A DNA stretch of 64,000 nucleotides, from NCBI RefSeq assembly GCF_004016505.1, contig NZ_SACR01000001.1:806001-870000 (forward strand). The letters run 5' to 3'. Both the position numbers and the translations under genes were made by a program. Source of the stretch: Rubrivivax rivuli. GTDB taxonomy: Bacteria > Pseudomonadota > Gammaproteobacteria > Burkholderiales > Burkholderiaceae_C. The notes under the pieces were generated by a model. The model saw nothing but the letters and a program-made list of their open reading frames with translations, made no database searches and had not been told where the DNA came from. Positions 26,371-35,963 of the stretch are shown piece after piece (positions within the stretch are counted from its first letter, which is position 1; the number at the start of each line of letters is the position of its first letter).

Positions 26371-27705
26371 ATGTCTGCTGCCTTCGACACCGCCCGCGCG
26401 CACTTCCAGCAGGGCGTGGCGGCTTTCGAGGCGGGTGATGCTGCTGCGGCCGAAGCCCACCTGCTGGCCTCGCTGCAGCACCTGCCCGGCCGGCCTTCGA
26501 CGCTGGTGAACCTGGCCGCCGCGCGCCTGGCCCTGGGCCGGCCGGCCGAGGCGCTGCCGCCGCTGGACGAAGCGCTGGCCGCCAGCGCCGCCCAGCCCGA
26601 CGCCTGGTGCCACCGCGCCAGCGCCTGCAGCGAAATCGGGCGCGACACCGAGGCGCTGGACAACCTGGCCCGCGCGCAGGCGCTGGCCCCGCTGCCGCCG
26701 GCCGCGCGCTGCCTGCAGGCCACGCTGCTCAACCGCCAGGGCCGGCATGCCAAGGCATTGGCCGTGCTGCAGGCGCTGCTGGCCGAGCACCCCGCGCTGG
26801 CCGATGCCGAGCTGCTGCGCGGCCAGACCCTGCAGGCCCTGGGTCGCCCCGATGAAGCCTTGGCGGCCTACCGCGCCGCCACTGCGGCCGACCCCGCGCT
26901 GCCCGACGCCTGGCTGCACCAGGGCGTGCTGCTGGCCGAAGCCGGCCAGGCCGAGGCCGCCCGCGCGGCGCTGCAACGCGCCCGTGAAGCGGGCGGCGAC
27001 GCTGCCTTGCTGGACTACCTCTCGGCCCCGCTCGCCGGCAGTGCCACGCCGCCGGTGGCCCCGGCGGTCTACCTGCGCCTGCTGTTCGACCCCTACGCCG
27101 AGAGCTTCGACGAGCACCTCGTGCAGCAGCTGCACTACCGTGGCCACGAGGCGGTGGTGGCCGCGGCGAAAGCGGCGGCACCGGCCGGCAGGCCCACGCC
27201 GCTGCGGGCGCTGGACCTCGGCTGCGGCAGCGGCCTGTGCGGCCCGCTGCTGCGGCCCTGGGTGCAGCGCCTGGAAGGCGTGGACCTTTCGCCGACCATG
27301 GTGCGCCTGGCCCGCAACCGCGCTTGTTACGACACGGTGCACGAGGCCGAGTTGCTGCAGCACCTGCGCGCGCAGCCCGCCGCCAGCGCCGATGTCATCG
27401 TCGCGGCCGATGTCTTCATCTACCTGGGCGAGCTCGGTCCGGTGTTTGCCGAAGTGGCCCGGGTGCTCGCCCCTGGCGGTTGCTTCGCGTTCTCGGTGGA
27501 GCAGGCCACCGAAAGCGAGACGGTGTTGCCGGGCGTGGCCTTCGTGCTGCGCCGCAGCCTGCGTTACGCCCACACCGAAGCCGGCCTGCGGGCCACGGCG
27601 GCGGCCCAAGGTCTGCAGGTGCGCAGCGCCGAGGCCGTGGTGCTGCGGCAGGAACAGCAGCAGCCCGTGCCAGGCTGCGTGATGGTGCTGCAGCCCCACG
27701 CCTGA
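26371..27705 (+). CDS. TPR-repeat SAM-dependent methyltransferase
   Basis: A 444-residue fusion. The first 210 residues are tetratricopeptide repeats (for example HFQQGVAAFEAGDAAAAEAHL, LLRGQTLQALGRPDEALAAY, WLHQGVLLAEAGQAEAARAAL). The rest is a class I methyltransferase with the SAM-binding loop ALDLGCGSGLCGPLL (about 275), VEGVDLSPTMVRLA-type motif (LEGVDLSPTMVRLARN), DVIVAADVFIYLGEL and a VLAPGGCFAFSVE strand. TPRs usually hold a protein partner or substrate. The substrate is unknown. It stands 72 bp after comM on the same strand. Confidence 0.88.
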   Translation: MSAAFDTARAHFQQGVAAFEAGDAAAAEAHLLASLQHLPGRPSTLVNLAAARLALGRPAEALPPLDEALAASAAQPDAWCHRASACSEIGRDTEALDNLARAQALAPLPPAARCLQATLLNRQGRHAKALAVLQALLAEHPALADAELLRGQTLQALGRPDEALAAYRAATAADPALPDAWLHQGVLLAEAGQAEAARAALQRAREAGGDAALLDYLSAPLAGSATPPVAPAVYLRLLFDPYAESFDEHLVQQLHYRGHEAVVAAAKAAAPAGRPTPLRALDLGCGSGLCGPLLRPWVQRLEGVDLSPTMVRLARNRACYDTVHEAELLQHLRAQPAASADVIVAADVFIYLGELGPVFAEVARVLAPGGCFAFSVEQATESETVLPGVAFVLRRSLRYAHTEAGLRATAAAQGLQVRSAEAVVLRQEQQQPVPGCVMVLQPHA

Positions 27706-27847
27706 CGGCGGTGACGGCATCGCACCCGCCGCGCTGCAGCGCCGACGGAGACAAAAGCTCACATTCGCAGAATCGCGGCTGCGCCGTGCCCCGGGGTGCC
27801 AACGCAGAATCGGCACTCCGCGGTCCGCCCGCGCTCCACCGGCCCCG

Positions 27848-28942
27848 ATGGCCGCTGTGCCCATGAACCGAGTTGCTGGCTGGTTGGGTTGGTTTGCTGT
27901 CTGTCGGGGGGGCTTGGTGGCGGTGGTCGCCGCCGCGGGGCTGCTGGGCAGCGCACAGGCGCAGGGCTGGCAGCCGACGCAGCCTGTGGAACTGGTGGTG
28001 CCGGCCGGCACCGGCGGCGGCGCTGACCAGATGGCGCGGCTGATCCAGAAGCTGGTGGCCGACCACCGCCTGATGCCGCAGCCCGTGCAGGTCAGCAACA
28101 AGGCCGGCAATTCGGGTGTGGAAGGCCTGCTCTACATGAAGGCAGCGCAAGGCGACCCGCACAAGCTCGTCATCACGCTGTCGAACCTGTTCACTGCGCC
28201 GCTGGCCGCCGGGGCCGACGTCGGCTGGCGCGACCTGACACCGGTGCAACTGCTCGCGCAAGACCAGTTCGTGCTGTGGGTGCACGCACAGGCGCCTCAG
28301 CGCAACGCGGCCGAGATGCTGGCGGCGCTGCGCAGTGCGCCGCCGGGCAGCCTGAAGCTGGGCGGCACGGGCAGCCGCCAGGAAGACCAGCTCATCAGCG
28401 TACTGCTGGAAACCGCCGCGGCCACGCGCATCGCCTACGTGCCCTTGAAGGGCGGCGGTGACGTGGCCAAGGCCCTGGCCGCGCGCGAGGTCGACCTGAC
28501 GGTGAACAACCCGATCGAGGCCGAGGCCCTGTGGCGCCAGGGCGTGCTGAGGCCGTTGTGCGTGTTCGACGGCAAGCCGCTGGCCCAGCGCGTCCCGGTC
28601 GCGGGCACGCAGTCCTGGGCCGATCTGCCCACCTGCATGTCGGCGGGCATGCCGGTGCAGTACCTCATGATGCGCGGCATCTTCGCGGCGCCCGGCCTCA
28701 CGCCGGCGCAGCGCGCCTACTACGACGGCGTGCTCGACCGCCTGCGCGCCTTGCCCGAGTGGCAGGCCTTCATGGCCCGCGGGGCCTTCAGTGCCACCGT
28801 GATGAAGGGCGCCGAGTTCGAGGCCTGGCTCGACCGCACCGAGCGCTTCCACCGTGTGCTGATGCGCGAGGCCCGGTTCAAGGCGCCCGCTGTCCCAGTG
28901 GCCGCGCCCGCAATGCCGACCGCTAGCGCGCCGAAGAAGTAG
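27848..28942 (+). CDS. Bug-family (TctC-like) periplasmic binding protein
   Basis: A 364-residue exported protein with a signal peptide (LVAVVAAAGLLGSAQAQG). The Bug/TctC fold shows in QPVELVVPAGTGGGADQMARLIQKL, VSNKAGNSGVEGLLYM, KLGGTGSRQEDQLISVLLE, YVPLKGGGDVAKALAAREVDLTVNNPIEA and GIFAAPGLTPAQRAYYDGVLDRL. Such proteins capture carboxylates for tripartite tricarboxylate transporters, but burkholderial genomes carry many orphans like this one with no TctAB neighbour. The start could also be ATG 27863 (MNRVAGWLG). Its 3' end overlaps the convergent ArsC-like gene by 20 bp. Confidence 0.87.
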   Translation: MAAVPMNRVAGWLGWFAVCRGGLVAVVAAAGLLGSAQAQGWQPTQPVELVVPAGTGGGADQMARLIQKLVADHRLMPQPVQVSNKAGNSGVEGLLYMKAAQGDPHKLVITLSNLFTAPLAAGADVGWRDLTPVQLLAQDQFVLWVHAQAPQRNAAEMLAALRSAPPGSLKLGGTGSRQEDQLISVLLETAAATRIAYVPLKGGGDVAKALAAREVDLTVNNPIEAEALWRQGVLRPLCVFDGKPLAQRVPVAGTQSWADLPTCMSAGMPVQYLMMRGIFAAPGLTPAQRAYYDGVLDRLRALPEWQAFMARGAFSATVMKGAEFEAWLDRTERFHRVLMREARFKAPAVPVAAPAMPTASAPKK

Positions 28943-29285
28943 CCGCGGCCCAGGCCTCGGCGTCGAAGCCCACGGTCAGCCGGCCGTCGGCCCAGGCCAC
29001 CACCGGGCGCTTGATGACGCTGGGCGCGCGGCGCATCAGCGCGGCGGCGCTGGCCGCATCCACCACCGCCGCCTGCTCGGCCGGTGGCAGCTGGCGCCAG
29101 GTGCTGCCCTTGCGGTTGAGCAGCGTCTCCCAGCCGGCCGCGGCCAGCCAGCGCTGCAGCGCGTCTTCCGGCAGGCCTTGTTTCTTGAAGTCATGAAAAT
29201 CGTGCGCCACGCCGTGCTCGGCGAGCCAGGCGCGGGCGCGCTTGACGGTGTCGCAGTTCGGGATGCCGTAGACGGTGGTGCTCAT
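28923..29285 (-). CDS. ArsC/Spx family reductase-like protein (YffB type)
   Basis: A 120-residue thioredoxin-fold protein. The N-terminal TVYGIPNCDTVKRARAWL carries the single redox Cys of the family; ALMRRAPSVIKRPVVAWADGRLTVGF is the typical end with the cis-proline arginine loop. YffB-type proteins use glutathione and are not proven arsenate reductases, so I give no arsC symbol. It lies 24 bp downstream of priA on the same strand. Confidence 0.88.
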   Translation of the reverse strand: MSTTVYGIPNCDTVKRARAWLAEHGVAHDFHDFKKQGLPEDALQRWLAAAGWETLLNRKGSTWRQLPPAEQAAVVDAASAAALMRRAPSVIKRPVVAWADGRLTVGFDAEAWAAATSSAR

Positions 29286-29309
29286 GCGTGTGCGCCTGTG
29301 GGTTCGGGT

Positions 29310-31358
29310 TCAGATGGCCAGCGGGTCGATGTCCACCGCCCAGCGCAGCAGGCCCTTGTGGGCGCCGCGCAGGCCGTTCAGCTGCGGCAGCCAGCCCGCC
29401 AGCGTGCGCTGGAGCGCGGCGCGCGAGGGCGATTCCAGCAGCATCTGCATGCGTTCGACATCGGCGAGCTTGGCCACGAAGGGCGGCACGGGCGGGTAGA
29501 TGGTGACACCGGCCGTGGCCGCGTCGATCAGCGCCGCGGCGTCGTGCAGGAAGCCGGTGGCGGCCTCGGCCGTGCGCGCCTCGGCACGCAGCAAGGCCAG
29601 GTGCGCAAAGGGCGGCAGGCCGGCGGCCTGGCGTTCTTCCAGCTGCGCGGCGGCGAAGCTGTCGTAGTCGTGTTTGCGCAGCGCCGCGAAGAGCGGGTGC
29701 GTAGGGCTCCAGGTCTGCACCCACATCTCGCTGCGCGCGGCCTGCTCGGCATCGCGCCCGGCGCGGCCGGCGGCCTGCATGAGCAGTGCAAACAGCCGCT
29801 CGGGCGCGCGGAAGTCGCTGCTGAACAGCGCGCCATCGGCGTTGATGGCTGCCACCAGCGTGACACGCCTGAAGTCGTGCCCCTTGGCCAGCATCTGCGT
29901 GCCCACGAGCACGTCCACCTCGCCCGCATGCACCTCGGCCAGCTGCTGCTGCAGGCTGCCGGCAGCGCGCGTGGTGTCGGCGTCCAGCCGCGCCACGCGC
30001 GCCTGCGGCAGCAGCGCGGCGAGCTGCTCCTGCAGCTTCTCGGTGCCCCGCCCGATGGGCGCGATGTCGAGGTTGCCGCACTCGGGGCAGGCGCGCGGCA
30101 CGCGTTCGCTGTAGCCGCAGTGGTGGCACTTCAGCGTGCGGTCGAGCTTGTGGAAGACGCGCCAGGCGCTGCAGTGCGGGCAGCCGCTTTTCCAGGCGCA
30201 GGCACCGCAGTGCAGCACCGGCGCGTAGCCGCGGCGGTTCAGCAGCAGCAGGCTCTGCTCGCCGGCGGCGATGCGTTTCTCGATGGCTTCCAGCAGCTGC
30301 GGCGCGAGCACACGCTCTTGCGTGCCGCGCGGCAAGAGGTTCATGTCCACCAGCCGCACACGCGGCATCGCCCCGCCGCCAATGCGCTGCAGCATCGGCA
30401 GTCGCCGGTAGCGGCCTTCCTGCACGCGCTGCCAGCTCTCCAGCGAGGGCGTGGCCGAGCCCAGCAGCACCGGCACGCCGGCGTGGTGGGCGCGCCAGAC
30501 GGCGAGGTCGCGCGCCGAGTAGCGCGCGCCTTCCTGCTGCTTGAAGCTGGGGTCGTGCTCCTCGTCGACGACGATCAAGCCCAGCCTCGGCAACGAGGCG
30601 AACACCGCCAGCCGCGTGCCGAGCACCAGGTCGGCCTGGCCCAGGTGGGCCTGCAGCCAGTGGCGCAGGCGCTGCGCGGGCGTCAGCGCGCTGTGCAGGC
30701 TGACGAGCACCCGGCCCGGGAAGCGCTCGGCGAAGCGCGCCTCCAGCTGCGGCGTGAGGTTGATCTCGGGCACCAGCACCAGGGCCTGCTCGCCGCGCGC
30801 CAGCGCATCGGCGGCGGCGCGCAGGTAGACCTCGGTCTTGCCGCTGCCCGTCACGCCGTGCAGCAGCACGGGTTTGGCGCGGCCCTCGGGCGTGCCCAGG
30901 ACTGCCAGCGCGGCGGCCTGTTCTTCGCTGAGCTCGGGCAGTGCCGGGGGCGGCGCGGCGGCGGCCGCGGGCGGGGCACCGGCCAGCTTCTTCAGGCGGC
31001 GGGCGAGTTGGGTGTCGTCCAGCTTGCGCAGCTCGGGCGGCAGCACGGCCAGCGCCAGTTCGCCCAGACCGCGCTGGTAGTAGGCCGCGGCGAAGGCCAC
31101 CAGCGCGCGCCAGTCGGCACCCATCGGCGGCAAAGCCGTCAGTGCCACCGTCACCGGGCGCAGCACGGGCGGTGCTGCCTCGGCCTCGGGGCCGGGCTCC
31201 CACACCAAGCCCGGCACATCGCGTTTGCCCAGCGGCACACGAACCAGGGTGCCTGGCGCCAGCGGCTGCTCACTCGCGTAGTCGAGCAAGCCACTCACGC
31301 TGGTGTGGCGCGGGGTTTCCACCGCCACCGCCACGCGGCCAGGCCAAGAGGCTGTCAT
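29310..31358 (-). CDS. priA: Primosomal replication protein N' (PriA helicase)
   Basis: A 682-residue DNA helicase. The N-terminal DNA-binding domain (about 1-100) is followed by Walker A GVTGSGKT (about 168), LVPEINLTPQLEARF, the DEEH box (VVDEEHDPSFKQQEG), and the zinc-binding insert with paired cysteines (LHCGACAWKSGCPHC, LKCHHCGYS, ACPECGN). Helicase motifs V and VI follow (VLVGTQMLAKGHDF, MQAAGRAGRDAEQ). PriA restarts stalled replication forks by loading the primosome. Upstream is a 451-bp non-coding region with DnaA-box-like sequences. Confidence 0.96.
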   Translation of the reverse strand: MTASWPGRVAVAVETPRHTSVSGLLDYASEQPLAPGTLVRVPLGKRDVPGLVWEPGPEAEAAPPVLRPVTVALTALPPMGADWRALVAFAAAYYQRGLGELALAVLPPELRKLDDTQLARRLKKLAGAPPAAAAAPPPALPELSEEQAAALAVLGTPEGRAKPVLLHGVTGSGKTEVYLRAAADALARGEQALVLVPEINLTPQLEARFAERFPGRVLVSLHSALTPAQRLRHWLQAHLGQADLVLGTRLAVFASLPRLGLIVVDEEHDPSFKQQEGARYSARDLAVWRAHHAGVPVLLGSATPSLESWQRVQEGRYRRLPMLQRIGGGAMPRVRLVDMNLLPRGTQERVLAPQLLEAIEKRIAAGEQSLLLLNRRGYAPVLHCGACAWKSGCPHCSAWRVFHKLDRTLKCHHCGYSERVPRACPECGNLDIAPIGRGTEKLQEQLAALLPQARVARLDADTTRAAGSLQQQLAEVHAGEVDVLVGTQMLAKGHDFRRVTLVAAINADGALFSSDFRAPERLFALLMQAAGRAGRDAEQAARSEMWVQTWSPTHPLFAALRKHDYDSFAAAQLEERQAAGLPPFAHLALLRAEARTAEAATGFLHDAAALIDAATAGVTIYPPVPPFVAKLADVERMQMLLESPSRAALQRTLAGWLPQLNGLRGAHKGLLRWAVDIDPLAI

Positions 31359-31452
31359 CGGACTGTCACTTGCGTCACAAATCTCGGCTCCACTTCAAGC
31401 AAGTGCCGCAAGTCCATGATCAACAAGGCTTTTTCCGGCTGTCCACGAAATC

Positions 31453-31461
31453 TGTGGATAA
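31453..31461 (-). promoter_or_regulatory. Perfect DnaA box
   Basis: TGTGGATAA is the exact complement of the DnaA box TTATCCACA. Weaker matches lie at 31643-31651 (TGGGGATAA, one mismatch) and 31612-31620 (TGTGCACAA, two mismatches). Three such sites in 200 bp upstream of priA suggest DnaA binding, either to control priA or as a DnaA-titrating or origin-related region. Confidence 0.5.
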
Positions 31462-31659
31462 GTTTGTGGGGAAGCTGCGCCAAGCTGCGCCAAGTGCTTG
31501 ATTCTGCGGGGCCTCGGGCCCGGTTGCCCGTTTTGGTGGCAGTGCGGCGAATTCATAAGAATCAACAACTTAGCACCAATCTGGCCCAATTTCTCTCACT
31601 TGGCGTTGTGCTGTGCACAAGCCGGGGCGTGAGGCGGGAAAATGGGGATAAGTCAAGCC

Positions 31660-31677
31660 CTGAGCGCTCACTCACCC
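31660..31677. repeat. 18-bp direct repeat, copy 1
   Basis: CTGAGCGCTCACTCACCC, containing the perfect 10-bp palindrome TGAGCGCTCA. An identical copy lies 83 bp further on. The shape resembles a TetR-type operator, but the binding protein is unknown. Confidence 0.6.
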
Positions 31678-31742
31678 GACATTTTTTGCTGCTGCAGCGC
31701 AGCGAATGCTGGCCGTGGCAGGGCTCCTGGCCGACCGGCGGG

Positions 31743-31760
31743 CTGAGCGCTCACTCACCC
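31743..31760. repeat. 18-bp direct repeat, copy 2
   Basis: This is an exact second copy of the 18-bp element at 31660-31677, 50 bp beyond the hemE stop codon. Two identical copies 83 bp apart suggest a functional site rather than chance. Confidence 0.6.
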
Positions 31761-31809
31761 CGCGATGGCGTTGTGGTGGGCCCCGGCGCTGCGAAGCGCC
31801 GGGCGGACC

Positions 31810-32907
31810 TCAGGCCGGCTGGCGCTGGCGGCGCGAGTGTGCGTGCACGGCCTCGACCAAGGCCGTCACGTGATCAGGGGGGGTGAACTGGCTGATGCCG
31901 TGGCCGAGGTTGAAGATGTGGCCGTCCCAGCTGCCATCGGCGCGCTGCGGGCGGCCGAAGCTCTCCAGCACCTTCACGCCTTCGCGCGCCACGGCCTCGG
32001 GCGGCGCGAAGAGCACGCTGGGGTCGAGGTTGCCCTGAAGCGCCACGCGGTGGCCCACGCGGGCGCGTGCCGTGCCGAGGTTCATGGTCCAGTCCAGGCC
32101 CACCACGTCGGCGCCAATGGCGGCGATTTCTTCCAGCCACAGCCCGCCGCCCTTGGTGAACACGACCACCGGCACCTGGCGGCCCTCGGCCTCGCGCTTG
32201 AGGCCGGCCACCACCTGGCGGGTGTAGTTGAGGCTGAATTCCTGGAAGGCGCCGTCGGCGAGCACGCCACCCCAGCTGTCGAACACCATCACGGCCTGCG
32301 CGCCGGCGTCGATCTGCGCGTTGAGGTAGGCCGTCACGGCTTCAGCGTTCACAGACAGGATGCGGTGCATCAGGTCGGGCCGGCTGTAGAGCATGGTCTT
32401 GATGAGCCGGTAGTCGTCGCTGCCGGCGCCTTCGACCATGTAGCTGGCCAGCGTCCAGGGGCTGCCCGAGAAGCCGATCAGCGGCACCTTGCCGGCCAGC
32501 GCCGTGCGGATGGACTTGACGGCGTCGAAGACGTAGCGGAGCTTGTCCAGGTCGGGCGAGCGCAGCGCCATCACGGCAGCTTCGTCGCGCACCGGGTGCG
32601 CGAAGCGCGGCCCTTCGCCGGCGCCGAAGCTCAGGCCCAGGCCCATGGCGTCGGGCACGGTGAGGATGTCGCTGAACAGGATGGCGGCATCGAGCGGGTA
32701 GCGCTCCAGCGGCTGCAGCGTCACCTCGGTGGCGAACTCGGGGTTGGTGGCCAGCCCCATGAAGCTGCTGCCGGCCTTCACCCGCGTGGCCTTGTACTCG
32801 GGCAGGTAGCGACCGGCCTGGCGCATCAGCCACACCGGCGTGTGCGTGGTGGGTTGGCGCAGACAGGCGCGGAGAAAGGTGTCGTTGTGCAGGTGGGGCG
32901 AAGTCAT
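31810..32907 (-). CDS. hemE: Uroporphyrinogen decarboxylase
   Basis: A 365-residue enzyme starting at ATG 32907. The N-terminal signature [20 protein letters not shown] is diagnostic and carries the active-site arginines; [23 protein letters not shown] holds the catalytic Asp; [32 protein letters not shown] and [18 protein letters not shown] follow. It removes four carboxyl groups from uroporphyrinogen III to give coproporphyrinogen III in haem synthesis. The S9 peptidase gene ends 35 bp upstream on the same strand, so they may share a transcript. Confidence 0.97.
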   Translation of the reverse strand: MTSPHLHNDTFLRACLRQPTTHTPVWLMRQAGRYLPEYKATRVKAGSSFMGLATNPEFATEVTLQPLERYPLDAAILFSDILTVPDAMGLGLSFGAGEGPRFAHPVRDEAAVMALRSPDLDKLRYVFDAVKSIRTALAGKVPLIGFSGSPWTLASYMVEGAGSDDYRLIKTMLYSRPDLMHRILSVNAEAVTAYLNAQIDAGAQAVMVFDSWGGVLADGAFQEFSLNYTRQVVAGLKREAEGRQVPVVVFTKGGGLWLEEIAAIGADVVGLDWTMNLGTARARVGHRVALQGNLDPSVLFAPPEAVAREGVKVLESFGRPQRADGSWDGHIFNLGHGISQFTPPDHVTALVEAVHAHSRRQRQPA

Positions 32908-32942
32908 GCGGACCATTATCACGGGCGCTTTCGCCCCTTCCG

Positions 32943-34973
32943 TCACTTCAGGTGCGCACCCAGGAAAGTCTCTACCCGACGCCAGAAGTCGATGCGGTTG
33001 GCATCGAGCGAGAAGCCGTGGCCTTCGTCGTCGTAGGTCACCCACTCGACCTTCTTGCCGTTTTTCAACAGCGCGTCGCGCATGCGCTCTCCGTTCTGGA
33101 TGGGCACACGGCGGTCGAGCTTGCCGTGGATCAGCAGCAGCGGGGCCTTGATCCTCGCCGCCTGCTCCAGTGGTGAGGTCGCGATGAAGCGGGCTTCGTC
33201 CTTCACCGGGTCGCCCAGCAGCGTGCCATAGCCGTACTTGCGCCCTTCTGTGCTGACGTCCGACCAGTGCATCGAGAACATGAAACGCTGGTCGGCCACG
33301 GCCATGAAGGCCACGCCGCACTGGTAGAGGTCGGGGTCCTTGGCCAGGCCCATCAGCGTGGCGTAGCCGCCGTAGCTGCCGCCGACGATGCACGCCTTGC
33401 CGGGCGTGGCCCAGCCCTTGTCGACAGCGAACTTCAGCGCGTCGGTGACGTCGTCCTGCATCGTCAGGCCCCACTGCTTGAAGCCGGCGCGGAAGTGGTC
33501 GTCACCGTAGCCACGGCTGCCACGGAACTCGGGTTCGATGACCACATAACCGCGCGAGGCCAGGAACTGGGCCTGCGCGCTCCATTCCCACTCATTGCCG
33601 CGCACCCAGGGGCCGCCGTGCACCAGCACCACGGCCGGCGCCGGCTTGCCGTTGGCCGATGCCGGGCGCGTCACCCAGATCGGCAGGTCGCGCTTGTCGC
33701 GGGCCTGCGTGCGGTGGAACTCCAGGCGCGACATGCGCCGTGGATCGATGTCGGGTCGGCTGGGGCCGAGGGCGAGCAACTGGCCTTTCTCAGGACGGTA
33801 GATCAGGAATTCGCCTGGCATCACGTCGGAATACGACGCGATCAGAACCACCTTGGGTTTGTCGCAGGGCCGGCAGCTGAGCAGGTTCACCCGGCCCGGC
33901 AACTTGGCGTCGATCTCTGCCTGGATGCGCTGCATCGCGGGCTCGAACCACACTGTCGTGCGGGCGTCCACCTGCAGAGAGATGCCCGACACCTTGCCGG
34001 AGCCCGGCGCTGTGCGCGGCCGCACGTTGGGCTCGAAGCCTGGGGTGGCGACAAGGGGTTCGGGCGCGAGCTTGCCCGTGGCAAGGTCGAGCCGGCGCAA
34101 CTCGCCGCCAGTGCCTGTGTCGGTTTCGACGATCAGATTGCCCGAGTCGTCCACATACGACGGCCAGAAGCCCGTTTCGAAGCGCGGTGTCTTGCTGATC
34201 AGGCGCCAGGGGGCGTTGCCGTCTTCGGACCAGTGCATCGAGATCTGGCCGTCGCGCTCGTCGATGAGCACGCGCGCGCGGCCCTGGTTGTCCAGCAGCA
34301 CATCGGTGGAGCGGGGGGCGTCCTTCAGCATGGTGCGCACGGCAAGCGTGCCCACGTCCAGCACCATCGCATTGCTGTGGCTGTACTCGCCGCGCACGTC
34401 GAAGACCCACTCCTCCACGATGATCTCGCGCGAGCCTGGCGTGCCCAGGCCGACGAAGCTGTGGTTGGCGGGCAGCGCGCGGCGGCGCGCCGGGCCATCG
34501 TCGCCGCTGACAAAGGCGTCATACGAACGGCGGATGAGCTGCTTGCTCTCGCTGCCGTCGCGCTTCATCGACATCAGGCCGGGACCGCGGCGATCGCTGC
34601 CAGTACGGCCCGGCTCCTCCAGCCCGAAGATCAGCCAGTCGTCGTTGACCCACTGGAACCACATCACATCGGCGTTGGGCGCTGCCTCGATGAAGCGTTG
34701 GGCTTCACCGCCTTCCAGGTCGATGAACAGGAAACCCACGCGCTTGCCGGGCACGCTGGTCAGCACGGCCAGCCACCGGCCCGAGGGCGACAGTTCGGGC
34801 GCGCGCAGGGCCGAGGGCTTGAAGAAGGCCTCCACCGGCAAGGCCGCGGGCGTGGTCTGCGCCAAGGCGGGAAGCCCGGCCGTGAAGCAAAGGGTCAAGG
34901 CAGCACCGACGATGCGGGCGTGACCAATCAGGGCCAGCGCAAGTCGACGCGGCCGGAGGTTGAAACGAGGCAC
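32943..34973 (-). CDS. Exported S9 family prolyl-oligopeptidase-like peptidase
   Basis: About 676 residues from GTG 34973, chosen because GGGAG lies 7 bp upstream and a signal peptide follows ([28 protein letters not shown]). The first 400 residues form the beta-propeller-type domain; the C-terminal alpha/beta hydrolase has [11 protein letters not shown], Ser533 in [12 protein letters not shown], Asp620 in HGKLDRRVP and His652 in DEGHGF. These enzymes cleave short peptides, often after proline, or act as acylaminoacyl-peptidases. The gene lies 114 bp after the Rossmann-protein gene and 35 bp before hemE. Confidence 0.92.
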   Translation of the reverse strand: MPRFNLRPRRLALALIGHARIVGAALTLCFTAGLPALAQTTPAALPVEAFFKPSALRAPELSPSGRWLAVLTSVPGKRVGFLFIDLEGGEAQRFIEAAPNADVMWFQWVNDDWLIFGLEEPGRTGSDRRGPGLMSMKRDGSESKQLIRRSYDAFVSGDDGPARRRALPANHSFVGLGTPGSREIIVEEWVFDVRGEYSHSNAMVLDVGTLAVRTMLKDAPRSTDVLLDNQGRARVLIDERDGQISMHWSEDGNAPWRLISKTPRFETGFWPSYVDDSGNLIVETDTGTGGELRRLDLATGKLAPEPLVATPGFEPNVRPRTAPGSGKVSGISLQVDARTTVWFEPAMQRIQAEIDAKLPGRVNLLSCRPCDKPKVVLIASYSDVMPGEFLIYRPEKGQLLALGPSRPDIDPRRMSRLEFHRTQARDKRDLPIWVTRPASANGKPAPAVVLVHGGPWVRGNEWEWSAQAQFLASRGYVVIEPEFRGSRGYGDDHFRAGFKQWGLTMQDDVTDALKFAVDKGWATPGKACIVGGSYGGYATLMGLAKDPDLYQCGVAFMAVADQRFMFSMHWSDVSTEGRKYGYGTLLGDPVKDEARFIATSPLEQAARIKAPLLLIHGKLDRRVPIQNGERMRDALLKNGKKVEWVTYDDEGHGFSLDANRIDFWRRVETFLGAHLK

Positions 34974-35087
34974 TGGTAACTCCCTGCTGGGGCGATCACC
35001 ATGGCCGCCCTCTTGCGTCGATTCTGCCCAGGGCGCCACGTCCTTGTCCATGCATCCTGCCCCCGGAAATGCACGGGGGCGAGGCAC

Positions 35088-35897
35088 TCACCAGCGGGGT
35101 CTTGCAGCGCGGGTTTCGGGCAAGGTGCGGCCCTGCAGCCAGGCCTGCAGCAGCGGCCTGCCGCCCTCGGGCTGGGCCCAGTCCCAGATCAGGTCGGGCG
35201 CCACCACGCGGGTGCCGGGCGGTGCGGCGGGCAAGCTTGCGGCCAAGTCGCTGACGAAAGCCGCCACCTTGGCGGCGCGCAAGGCCTGGTCGCGCTGCGG
35301 CACCATCCAGTGCAGTTGCGCGAGCAGGCCGCGGCCCAGGCGGGCCAGCAGGGCGCCCGGCCTGGGCGCAGCGCCGGTACCCGGGCGTGCCGGCCGTACG
35401 AAGACCAACTGCTGGAAGCCGAGTTGGGCCACGGCCTGCTCGTCCAGGCTGGCCAGGCCAGCACGCAGCGCCTGGGGCAGCAGGCCCGGTGCGTGCGGCA
35501 GCACCACCACGAGGTGCTGCACACCGCAGGCCAGAAGCCAGGCGGCCAGCGCCGGCAACTCTTCGGCGGCCGGTTGGACGAAGGCCTCTTCTCGACCGTG
35601 CCGAGAGCGGCCGCGGTCGAAGACCACCACAGCGATGTCGGCTTGCTGCTGCGCCAGTGGCGCGGTCTGCCAGCCGGCCGTGTACCACACCTGCAGGTCG
35701 CGCAGCGCTGTGCCCATGGTCTGCTGCACCAGCACGCCCACGGGGCTGAAGGGGCCGGCCAGCAGTTGCTCGAGCACCGCGGAGCCCAAGGGGCCCGCAC
35801 CGCCTGCCACCACCACGCGCGGCAGGCGCCCAGGAGTCTCTGTGCGCGGTGCCATGCCACCGCGCAAGGCCTCGTGCAGCAGATCGGGGACAGGCAT
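35088..35897 (-). CDS. Rossmann-fold NAD(P)-binding-like protein, function unknown
   Basis: A 269-residue protein. Residues from about 26 on (RVVVAGGAGPLGSAVLEQLL) form a nucleotide-binding loop like that of NAD(P)H-binding epimerase/dehydratase relatives. The rest is poorly conserved and lacks a clear YxxxK pair: LVVVLPHAPGLLPQAL and QLVFVRPARPGTG are the matching strands. It may be a degenerate member that binds but does not catalyse. It follows xdhC by 66 bp on the same strand, where a molybdenum-cofactor cytidylyltransferase would often be found. It is not one by motif. Confidence 0.7.
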   Translation of the reverse strand: MPVPDLLHEALRGGMAPRTETPGRLPRVVVAGGAGPLGSAVLEQLLAGPFSPVGVLVQQTMGTALRDLQVWYTAGWQTAPLAQQQADIAVVVFDRGRSRHGREEAFVQPAAEELPALAAWLLACGVQHLVVVLPHAPGLLPQALRAGLASLDEQAVAQLGFQQLVFVRPARPGTGAAPRPGALLARLGRGLLAQLHWMVPQRDQALRAAKVAAFVSDLAASLPAAPPGTRVVAPDLIWDWAQPEGGRPLLQAWLQGRTLPETRAARPRW

Positions 35898-35963
35898 GGC
35901 CGCATTGTCGCGGCCGCCCGACCCAAGTGCAGGGCCGGCGCCGAAGACGGCCGTGTCAGGGCC

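Larger units (their letters stand above)
31359..31809. other. Non-coding region between priA and hemE
   Basis: No convincing gene lies in these 451 bp, which are visibly less GC-rich than the rest of the window. The region holds a perfect DnaA box (31453-31461), two weaker ones, a tandem 10-bp repeat AGCTGCGCCA (31473-31492), and two copies of an 18-bp repeat built on the palindrome TGAGCGCTCA. It must contain the priA promoter on the minus strand. Why it is so long and rich in elements is not explained by priA alone. Confidence 0.6.

Noticed and set aside
28923..29285. Arsenate reductase arsC
   Set aside because: The fold matches, but no other ars gene is near and YffB-type relatives are not shown to reduce arsenate.
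31395..31589. 64-codon minus-strand open frame in the priA-hemE gap
   Set aside because: No ribosome binding site, no recognisable domain, and it covers the DnaA box and tandem repeats; more likely non-coding.
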